A stretch of 64,000 nt of DNA from JAUIKM01 sp964445695. Lineage in GTDB: Bacteria > Bacteroidota > Ignavibacteria > Kapaibacteriales > UBA7675. Each line of letters starts with the position of its first letter. The first letter of the stretch is position 1. The notes beneath the pieces were generated by a model. It did not search any database. It had not been told where the DNA came from and worked only from the letters and a program-made list of their open reading frames with translations. The stretch lies in assembly GCA_964445695.1 (NCBI GenBank), contig CAYULF010000001.1:310001-374000 (forward strand), given 5' to 3'. The position numbers were made by a program, and so were the translations under genes. Shown piece by piece: positions 37,691 to 44,001 of the stretch.

Positions 37691-38584
37691 TCAATCGCCG
37701 AGCATGAGGTTGATGAAGAGTTCGGCTTTTTTGAATTCCTGTTCGAGTTCAAAGGTGAAGACTTCCACGTCCAGGTCGCGCAGTTCGGGGCGGATATTGG
37801 CCAGGACGTTCCATGCGCGTTCGCGCTCCAGTTCGAGTTCCAGGATGCCTTCTTCCGAGCTGGCGCCCCACATTTCGCAGAGCAGATCGGCGATGCGGAC
37901 CACGGCGGTGATGTCGCGCGCATTGCTGAGTTCGGGAAGAGTCGAGTGTGAGGCGATGACGTCCGTCAGGTCGGCCGGCAACTGCCACATTTTGGCCAGG
38001 GCGCGCCCCGCGACGTTGTGGTCGACGCCGAAGACCTCGCGCTCAGCGACGACGTCGCGCACCTGACGTTCCTTGATAGTGGCCAGTACCTGATCGTATT
38101 GTTCGGGAAAGTACTGGATCATGACCATTTTGCCGATGTCGTGGATCAGACCGCCGACGAACTCGCGCTCGTTGAAGCTGATTTTCAGGCGTCGCGCCAG
38201 CGACTTGGCCACGATGCCGGTCGATGTTGAATGTCGCCAGAACTCGCGCATGTGCACGTTTTGCCGCGCGGAGGTATTAAAAAATTTCGTGAAAAGCGCC
38301 ACGCCGACTACGATATTCGAGATGCGATTGAGGCCCAGGCTGATGATGGCCTGGCGCACGGAAGAAATCTCGGTGCGAAAGCCGTAGAGCGGCGAATTGG
38401 CGACGCGCAGGATTTTGACGGTCAGTGAAGGATCGGTTTCCACGGCCTGGCTGATGTCGTCCATTGTGGCTTTGGGGTCTTCAACCAGTTCCAGGATGCG
38501 GAAGGCCACAGTCGGCAGCGTCGCCAGCTCCTGGATGTTTTCGAGTTTGCGAATAAAGTCCATCGATAAATTGTCCACTTGCAT
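37691..38584 (-). CDS. HDOD-domain signalling protein
   Basis: About 297 residues. The HDOD domain (HD-related, usually without catalytic residues) covers residues about 15-215: LPTVAFRILELVEDPKATMDDISQAVETDPSLTVKILRVANSP is the classic start. A partial HD motif is present (GGLIHDIGKMVM). HDOD proteins occur in regulation of motility, c-di-GMP and stress responses. I chose ATG 38584 (MQVDNLSMD); a second Met seven codons later is also possible. The last 60 residues are acidic and helical. It points away from the tmRNA gene. Confidence 0.9.
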   Translation of the reverse strand: MQVDNLSMDFIRKLENIQELATLPTVAFRILELVEDPKATMDDISQAVETDPSLTVKILRVANSPLYGFRTEISSVRQAIISLGLNRISNIVVGVALFTKFFNTSARQNVHMREFWRHSTSTGIVAKSLARRLKISFNEREFVGGLIHDIGKMVMIQYFPEQYDQVLATIKERQVRDVVAEREVFGVDHNVAGRALAKMWQLPADLTDVIASHSTLPELSNARDITAVVRIADLLCEMWGASSEEGILELELERERAWNVLANIRPELRDLDVEVFTFELEQEFKKAELFINLMLGD

Positions 38585-38769
38585 AGATATAGTCCCGCCC
38601 AAAAAGTTCGCGGAAAATACAAAAAGTGCGCCGAACACGAAACGGCGCTACACGCAAGCAGACCAATAAACGTCCACGCCTTACTAGCCGTACCCATTGG
38701 CGTTTTGCCGGCCGGAGCGATTCGGCGGCGCAAAAGCAGTGGTTCTACGGTAGACGCACTTTGAAAACT

Positions 38770-39145
38770 GGGGATGACATGGTTTCGACAGAGTGGCAAT
38801 GTGCCGTTGGTTGCATGCCGTGGCCTTCGTTGGTGACCACGTAAATTTTACCGGCGAAACTATAGTTGGCAATAACAACTATGCAATGGCTGCGTAATTA
38901 TCTTTTCAGATAATTAGGCTATAGCCCATCCCGTACACATGCGCCCGTAGGTGTGTGCGGGGTGACGACTTTACGGGCTGGCGACCTGCATTTGTCAACG
39001 TGATGCAGCGCGAGAACCTTTCGTTGATAGCGTCGGATCCTCCTGTCGTTTGGACCAGGCCGATGCGAAACCTCAAAAAGCGACTATGTATGTAGACGCC
39101 GCGGGGCAGTCATTTTGGACGCGGGTTCGATTCCCGCCATCTCCA
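38770..39145 (+). ncRNA. ssrA: tmRNA
   Basis: Starts GGGGATGACATGGTTTCGAC and ends GGGTTCGATTCCCGCCATCT plus CCA, so the 5' and 3' ends pair as the tRNA-like acceptor and T arms. The CCA tail is only partly encoded. The internal tag frame runs from GGC 38853 to TAA 38895-38897 and encodes GETIVGNNNYAMAA. The GET start and NYAMAA end fit Bacteroidota-type tags. It acts with SmpB to release stalled ribosomes and tag the unfinished peptide for degradation. Confidence 0.97.
38853..38897 (+). other. tmRNA proteolysis-tag reading frame
   Basis: Codons GGC GAA ACT ATA ... GCT GCG TAA, giving GETIVGNNNYAMAA; the first codon is the resume codon. The hydrophobic AMAA end is the protease recognition signal. 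Confidence 0.9.
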
Positions 39146-39162
39146 CAGCTTGAGTGTTGAAA

Positions 39163-39194
39163 ACCCTCATGGATTCAGTTCCGTGAGGGTTTTT
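39163..39194 (+). terminator. Intrinsic terminator of ssrA
   Basis: ACCCTCATGG and CCGTGAGGGT pair over 10 bp around an 8-base loop, followed by TTTTT. It starts 18 bases past the tmRNA end. Confidence 0.88.
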
Positions 39195-39368
39195 GTGTTC
39201 TGTGCATAAACAGTGTATAAACTCTCGTCGTGTTGCTACATGTTTATTCAAATGCTGCCCCGCAATAATGGAATAATTACCGGACTATCTCGTTTTCAGA
39301 TTATCAACTAAATCAGAATGCTACCAGATGTGCATTTCTAGAGCTTACACTTTATTCCTGATTGTCAA

Positions 39369-40535
39369 ATGAATAACTCACCAAAAGTATTCATTTCCTA
39401 CTCACATGAAAGCGATGAACACAGCGAATGGGTTTATCAGTTTGCATGCGACCTTGTCGAAAACGGGGTCGATGCTATCCTAGATCAGTGGGCTTTGAAA
39501 TTGGGCTCAAATCTTCACCGGTTTATGGAAAAGGGTCTTACAGAGTCACATCGCGTGCTAGTCATTTGCACCGATACGTACAACGCAAAATCGAACGAAG
39601 GGGCTGGAGGCGTTGGCTATGAAAAGAACATTTTAACGGCAGAATTAATGTCCGATCAAGATTCGACAAAATTTATTCCGTGCGTTCGAAATGTTACTGG
39701 CAACACTAAAACACCAAAATGTTTACTTGCACAGAATTACATAGACTTTTCTAATGATTCTAAATATAACGATAACATTAGTGTTCTTGTACACGCCCTA
39801 TTTGACATACCTCTTCGTCCGAAACCCGAACTTGGATTCACTCCCTTTGAAGTTGAGTCGTTAGAGAGTCAACACTATACCTATATCGGGGATACACGTG
39901 CTTTTTTTGCTAGGAAATTCGGTGACGCTTTCCCTGGTTTGAGGAGTACTCAGTGGTTTGAGGATCCAAAAGAAGCGATACAACGATTGAAAATTTTACT
40001 GTCTGATCCACTCGATATGGAAGGCAGTTATCCACTCTGGTGGTGGAGAGAGGGTAACTATCACATCGAGTCATTTTTATGCATTGGTGACAATACAATT
40101 CTGATCAATGATATTGAGTTGAAGGTTAATCGCATCGCAGCCGTTCACAGTATTTCATATTACCGACTATTCGTATATGTTGAATGTTCTCCTTCTCAAC
40201 CATCGGGACTAACAGATGAAGTTGTCCTAAAAGAAAAATTTCAATCAAGAGGTTATTCTTCGGAAGTAGTCGGACTGTTCCGTGGAAAATATTACCCCAT
40301 CGAGCAATTTGAGGACGGTTCAATAATTGTTGATGGAGAGATTATCAAATTGAACGGCGAAGGGGAGCATAGGATACGATATCTTACACCATACAATTTC
40401 ATTATTGCAGCCCAATTTCATCCAATAAATTTTAAGAACAATCACATGCGAGATACATTTAATGGATTACTCAATGGTAGCTTGACAATCGAAGATCTCA
40501 TTTTTGAGTTAAACAAATTGCCCAAGCATTTCTAA
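39369..40535 (+). CDS. SEFIR/TIR-like domain protein, candidate defence effector
   Basis: A 388-residue protein. Residues about 5-140 form a SEFIR (TIR-related) domain: PKVFISYSHESDEHSEWV, VDAILDQWALKLGSNL, SHRVLVICTDTYNAKS, GVGYEKNILTAEL. Bacterial TIR/SEFIR domains often cleave NAD or make signal nucleotides in antiphage defence. The remaining 240 residues are not recognised; they contain Trp-rich and beta-rich stretches and may be a sensor. No membrane segment. It stands alone on its strand, 223 bases behind ssrA, with an IS3 element downstream. Defence function is inference from domain and context. Confidence 0.78.
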   Translation: MNNSPKVFISYSHESDEHSEWVYQFACDLVENGVDAILDQWALKLGSNLHRFMEKGLTESHRVLVICTDTYNAKSNEGAGGVGYEKNILTAELMSDQDSTKFIPCVRNVTGNTKTPKCLLAQNYIDFSNDSKYNDNISVLVHALFDIPLRPKPELGFTPFEVESLESQHYTYIGDTRAFFARKFGDAFPGLRSTQWFEDPKEAIQRLKILLSDPLDMEGSYPLWWWREGNYHIESFLCIGDNTILINDIELKVNRIAAVHSISYYRLFVYVECSPSQPSGLTDEVVLKEKFQSRGYSSEVVGLFRGKYYPIEQFEDGSIIVDGEIIKLNGEGEHRIRYLTPYNFIIAAQFHPINFKNNHMRDTFNGLLNGSLTIEDLIFELNKLPKHF

Positions 40536-40660
40536 TTTAAGACTTCCACAATCTTATATGACCGTCCATTAAGTACATAGCAAGTCCACAGACAAGTCCT
40601 TAGTATCCCTTGCCTCCTTGTAATTAGATTTGGACTCGCCCCCAAAGTAGGAATGATCAG

Positions 40661-41530
40661 TTAAGCTTGTTGTATTAACATTTCATACTCATTGGGACTG
40701 CAATATCCCAAACAAGAATGTCTTCTCTTCGGATTGTAATATGCTTCAATGTGGTGAAATATCGCTGCCTGCGCTGTGTCGAGAGAATTGTAGACACCTC
40801 TGCCAGCGTCTGTTTCACGTTTGAGGGACGCAAAAAAGGACTCTATGACGGCGTTGTCCAGGCAGTCGCCAGTACGGCTCATACTGCGTTTGACCTCCCA
40901 GGTCTCCAACAGGTTGCGCACTTTGAGCGAAGCGAATGTGCTGCCACGGTCAGAATGAAGGACCAGGCCCGGAGCAGGTCTGCGCCAACGCAAGGCCATC
41001 GACAAAGCTTTGTGGACCATGTGCCGGTCGTTCTGTGCACTCATGGCCCAGCCGACGATGCGTTTACTGCATCCATCCATCACAACGGTCACGTACAGCC
41101 ATCCCTGCCGCGTTGCCACACAGGTTGTATCGGTAAACCACACCCGGTTCAGTTCTTTGACCTGAAACTGTCGGGACACCAGATTCGGAGCGATGGGATG
41201 ATCATGACGCGAATCGGTTGTCACCGTCTTCGTGCGACGCCGGGTGCGGGCCCGCAGACCAGCCTCCCGCATCAGTCGCTCGATGCGCTTATGATTGACC
41301 TGAATACCCTGTGCACAGAGGTCGGCCGTGATACGTGGAGACCCATAGCGTCCGCGATGTTCGTGATAGATCTGACGAATGACCGCGGTGAGCCTCGCAT
41401 CGTCGTCGGTCATTGCGGCAGAAGTCTGATGACGATAATACGTGCTGGTGCCCAGCGATAACAGGCGGCACAGGAGTGCCACAGGATACTCCGACCGCAA
41501 CTGATCGATGACGGCGACTTTGAGTGTCAT
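40661..41530 (-). CDS. IS3-family transposase OrfB (DDE integrase domain)
   Basis: A 289-residue DDE transposase. It has the N-terminal HTH_21 segment (RQIYHEHRGRYGSPRI) and the rve core with catalytic Asp in RVWFTDTTCV, Asp in GLVLHSDRGSTFAS and Glu in DNAVIESFFASLKRE. It overlaps OrfA by 4 bases and lies in the -1 frame relative to it, so it is probably made mainly as an OrfAB fusion by slippage at an A7 run (T7 at 41554-41560 on the given strand). Confidence 0.95.
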   Translation of the reverse strand: MTLKVAVIDQLRSEYPVALLCRLLSLGTSTYYRHQTSAAMTDDDARLTAVIRQIYHEHRGRYGSPRITADLCAQGIQVNHKRIERLMREAGLRARTRRRTKTVTTDSRHDHPIAPNLVSRQFQVKELNRVWFTDTTCVATRQGWLYVTVVMDGCSKRIVGWAMSAQNDRHMVHKALSMALRWRRPAPGLVLHSDRGSTFASLKVRNLLETWEVKRSMSRTGDCLDNAVIESFFASLKRETDAGRGVYNSLDTAQAAIFHHIEAYYNPKRRHSCLGYCSPNEYEMLIQQA

Positions 41531-41841
41531 TGGCGCGTAAAAATGCTCATGGCTTTTTTTAAGATATCACGCTCCATTTCCGTTCGGGCCAACCTCCGCT
41601 TCAACTCATCAATCTCGGCCTGTGCGCGCTCGGCATCGTTCACCGGTTCGGCGCGCTTGCCATTGCCCGGAAATGCCTTGTCGCCACGTCGACCGTAGTC
41701 GCGCTTCCATTTGTACAAGGTATTCTCGTGGATGCCCAATTCTCGGGCGATTTCGGCCATGCTGCGCGCGTCTACTTCGACCATTCGCACTGCGTTGATC
41801 TTATACTCGGCTTCAAACTTGCGGCGGGGTTTGCTTGACAT
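41527..41841 (-). CDS. IS3-family transposase OrfA (helix-turn-helix)
   Basis: A 104-residue HTH_Tnp_1 protein: RRKFEAEYKINAVRMV, SMAEIARELGIHENTLYKWKRDYG, ending in a leucine zipper-like helix (ELKRRLARTEMERDILKKAM). It has a strong ribosome site (AGGAGGACTACTC before ATG 41841). A slippery A7 run lies 11 codons before its stop. Confidence 0.95.
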   Translation of the reverse strand: MSSKPRRKFEAEYKINAVRMVEVDARSMAEIARELGIHENTLYKWKRDYGRRGDKAFPGNGKRAEPVNDAERAQAEIDELKRRLARTEMERDILKKAMSIFTRQ

Positions 41842-42045
41842 GAGTAGTCCTCCTTACTTGAAGTTAGGTAATTCTCATCAAGCTTATTTGACTATCCCAC
41901 TTTCGGGGGAAAGCCCAAGGTACGTGGTTGATTGTATGGGAAGGAAGTAAGCTTAAATAGTTGTAGTGGTTCAACTACCCATGCTTGGTTGACCAGAAAT
42001 TCATCTCCATCAGTACCGAACGGTAGAATCGATGTAAAACAAAAT

Positions 42046-42067
42046 AGGCCTCTCAAAAGAGAGGCCT
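42046..42067 (-). terminator. Intrinsic terminator of the small basic-peptide gene
   Basis: AGGCCTCTC (42046-42054), loop AAAA, GAGAGGCCT (42059-42067). On the reverse strand it is followed by ATTTTGTTTT. It lies 23 bases past the stop at 42090. Confidence 0.82.
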
Positions 42068-42089
42068 TCGCCCAATCGAAACAACTCGA

Positions 42090-42197
42090 TCATTTCTTAC
42101 TCGGTCTTGGCTTGCTTCGTTTGTGTGGCTTCACCGGAACCGTTTTTGGTCCCGGCTTTTTGCCGCCACTTCTCTTACCGCATCCAGATTTAGCCAT
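42090..42197 (-). CDS. 35-residue basic peptide
   Basis: A short frame MAKSGCGKRSGGKKPGPKTV...PSKK, more than a third Lys or Arg, with many Gly and Pro. AAAGGTGA lies 8 bases before ATG, a good ribosome site, and a terminator follows the stop, so it looks like a true transcription unit end. It lies 59 bases after the Cas2-like gene on the same strand and is likely co-transcribed with it. I recognise no family; a nucleic-acid-binding peptide or toxin-antitoxin part is possible but not shown. Confidence 0.6.
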   Translation of the reverse strand: MAKSGCGKRSGGKKPGPKTVPVKPHKRSKPRPSKK

Positions 42198-42256
42198 AAA
42201 ATTCACCTTTCGGTATTAAGTTAATTGTGCAAAATTGCCCGGAATGAATAGTAATC

Positions 42257-42547
42257 TCAATAAGAAAGGGATCTGGATTTGACTCGTACTCTCATCCATT
42301 CCCAGATGTCTTTTGGCAGCCAACCTGTATAGTTTGCTGTCACCTCAATGACAAGAATCCGATCATTGTCATCGATGTGTTTCCGCAATCGATCGTAGAG
42401 AGTTGTTGCAGACTCATCAGTGTGGATCAGCCACGTCGATTCGAGAGCTTTCGCCCATTCATAAGAGTTTTTCAACTCTGCGATAAGGTCGGCATAGTTC
42501 TGCCCCTTGCTATGTAGATCATATGAAACCAAGTAAACTGTGGACAT
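42257..42547 (-). CDS. Cas2-like (SinR-family) small protein
   Basis: A 96-residue protein with a ferredoxin-like fold pattern: STVYLVSYDLHSKGQNYADL, WAKALESTWLIHTDESATTLYDRLRKHID, DRILVIEVTANYTGWLP. This is the pattern of the proteins commonly labelled SinR family, related to Cas2 and VapD. The conserved acidic residue after the first strand (YDL) is kept. No CRISPR array or cas1 is in the window, so CRISPR adaptation is not implied. ATG 42547 is preceded by GGAGGGCGA. It is divergent from the XRE gene across an intergenic region with an 18-bp palindrome. Confidence 0.75.
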   Translation of the reverse strand: MSTVYLVSYDLHSKGQNYADLIAELKNSYEWAKALESTWLIHTDESATTLYDRLRKHIDDNDRILVIEVTANYTGWLPKDIWEWMRVRVKSRSLSY

Positions 42548-42621
42548 TCGCCCTCCGTGTAAAATGAATGAAACTGATAGGCGTAATTTGCACTTTCCGA
42601 AATTGAAATCCAAACGAAACA

Positions 42622-42639
42622 TGTAAAATATATTTTACA
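42622..42639. promoter_or_regulatory. Perfect 18-bp palindrome, candidate operator
   Basis: TGTAAAATA-TATTTTACA is perfectly symmetric and lies in the 154-base divergent promoter region, 62 bases before the XRE start and 74 bases before the Cas2-like start. A half-site TGTAAAAT recurs at 42558-42565. The adjacent XRE regulator is the obvious candidate binder (inference). Confidence 0.72.
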
Positions 42640-42701
42640 CCTGAATTGCATTGATGTTTATCCCGTTGTATTTTAGGAACAATAAAAGCGGGGAGGGCAG
42701 C

Positions 42702-43076
42702 ATGAAAAGCGAATTTGATGCAGCAAAATTTGCTACAATGGTACGGTCAAAACGAGGCGAAAAAAGCCTAAGAGCCGTTGCCAAAGAAATTGGTAATATC
42801 AGTGCTCCGACTCTCACGAGAGTCGAACAAGGCAAGCTACCAGACTTTGACACATTCTTAAATTTGTGCAATTGGCTCCAAGTCTCAACTGAGATTTTCA
42901 TGATAAAAACAGACACAAATGAAGTACCAAAGTCAGAAGACGAGGGGATTCAGATAGCGGAGAGGATAGAGATTCAGTTGCGTGCCGATAAAGAAATTGA
43001 CATAGACACTATAAAAGCAATTAAAACGATGGTACAACTTGCTAAGAGAGCAGCAAAGAACGGAACACTGGATTGA
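42702..43076 (+). CDS. XRE-family transcriptional regulator
   Basis: A 124-residue regulator with an N-terminal helix-turn-helix (LRAVAKEIGNISAPTLTRVEQGKLPDF, about residues 21-50) and a helical C-terminal tail that may dimerise. ATG 42702 has GGGGAGGG upstream; the frame is open to 42651 but that is before the ribosome site. Its stop is 18 bases before the ImmA/IrrE gene, so they form an operon. In such pairs the protease often cleaves or antagonises the regulator. Confidence 0.88.
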   Translation: MKSEFDAAKFATMVRSKRGEKSLRAVAKEIGNISAPTLTRVEQGKLPDFDTFLNLCNWLQVSTEIFMIKTDTNEVPKSEDEGIQIAERIEIQLRADKEIDIDTIKAIKTMVQLAKRAAKNGTLD

Positions 43077-43094
43077 ATAGATAAAAGTGCGGCT

Positions 43095-43679
43095 ATGAAA
43101 CATGGCTTTAAGGCAAAAGCCAACAGGATTTCGATTAATATTCGCAAGCAATTGAACCTAGGTGAAACTTCTCCGCTAAGAGCCAGAGCGTTGACTCGAC
43201 ATCTACGGATCAGCGTGTACACACCCCAAGATATTCCTGAAATGAGTGAAGCCGTGACAAGTCAACTCACTGTTACAGGCAAGGATCGGTGGTCTGGATT
43301 AACTATTTACGTGGAATCCCCAAACGGATTCCAAAAGCGATGGATAATTCATAATGGGACACATTCCCCTTCCAGACAAGAAAGTACTATCATGCACGAA
43401 TTAGCTCACATCATATGCGATCATAAGCCATCAGTGATTCGCGACTTCGGAGGCGTATCTTTTCGTGAATACAACGATGAAATTGAGCAGGAAGCGATTC
43501 ATCTCGGTGGATGCCTTCAGATTCCTGACGATGCAATTAAGTGGGCAGTGATATCTAGAAACATGACCATATCCGAAATTGCTGAGTACTACCACGCGAG
43601 TATTGACCTAGTGCGATTTAGAATCAACAAATCTGGTACCTCAAACATCATGAAGAAAATGGGCAGAGTTGTTCGATAG
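43095..43679 (+). CDS. ImmA/IrrE-family zinc metalloprotease
   Basis: A 194-residue protein with the metallopeptidase motif HELAHIICDH (HExxH) in STIMHELAH, about residue 100, followed by a downstream Glu in EIEQEAIHLGGCLQIPDD, the usual third ligand region. Its partner XRE gene is 18 bases upstream. Such proteases relieve repression by cleaving the cognate repressor, as in ImmA/ImmR of ICEBs1 and IrrE/DdrO. What the pair controls here may be the divergent Cas2-like unit (inference). Confidence 0.88.
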   Translation: MKHGFKAKANRISINIRKQLNLGETSPLRARALTRHLRISVYTPQDIPEMSEAVTSQLTVTGKDRWSGLTIYVESPNGFQKRWIIHNGTHSPSRQESTIMHELAHIICDHKPSVIRDFGGVSFREYNDEIEQEAIHLGGCLQIPDDAIKWAVISRNMTISEIAEYYHASIDLVRFRINKSGTSNIMKKMGRVVR

Positions 43680-43937
43680 CCAGGTTACTGATTAGGTGTA
43701 GTCTATTACAGGCTCAATAACATAAACTTTGCCGCAATCCTCTGTTGCTACTGGCCCAACTGACACCTTCCTGATATTTATTGATCGGAAGACATCATTG
43801 AGCATCAGACAAACTCATGAATGCTGATCACAACCGCTTGCCTAACTATCAATCTGTATTCTCACAGTTGAGTAAGCTATGAAGAGCGGGACTCAAACAC
43901 TGTAGATCCAAATTCTGTTTTACCCCCCCATCCCCAC

Positions 43938-43971
43938 AAAGGCCATATCCCCCCAGTGAGATACGGCCTTT
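43938..43971 (-). terminator. Hairpin between the island and the protease gene
   Basis: AAAGGCCATATC pairs with GATACGGCCTTT (11 of 12 positions) around a 10-base loop. It lies 31 bases past the stop of the reverse protease gene. There is no T-run on either side, so termination strength is uncertain. Confidence 0.55.
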
Positions 43972-44001
43972 GCTTTAATAAACCAGAGTCTGAACTCTGC
44001 T

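Larger units (their letters stand above)
40631..41917 (-). mobile_element. IS3-family insertion sequence, apparently complete
   Basis: Imperfect terminal inverted repeats: left TGGACTCGCCCCCAAAGTAG (from 40631), right, read on the reverse strand, TGGGCTTTCCCCCGAAAGTG (from 41917), with similarity continuing to TTAAGC/ATAAGC. Both transposase frames are intact and arranged as usual for IS3. I could not identify a target duplication. Confidence 0.85.
39146..43938. mobile_element. A+T-rich genomic island behind ssrA
   Basis: The sequence composition shifts visibly to A+T right after the tmRNA gene and returns near 43.9 kb. ssrA 3' ends are well-known integration sites. The contents (SEFIR protein, IS3 element, Cas2-like protein, XRE and ImmA/IrrE) are accessory. 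A possible remnant of the right repeat is CCCCCCATCCCCACA (about 43923-43938) against CCCGCCATCTCCACA at the tmRNA end, 13 of 15 matching. No integrase gene is present, so the island may be a remnant or mobilised in trans. The boundaries are inferred. Confidence 0.6.

Noticed and set aside
42257..42547. Cas2-like protein as evidence of a CRISPR locus
   Set aside because: No cas1, other cas genes or repeat-spacer array in the window; the 19-bp and 21-bp arrays have no spacers and are ordinary tandem repeats.
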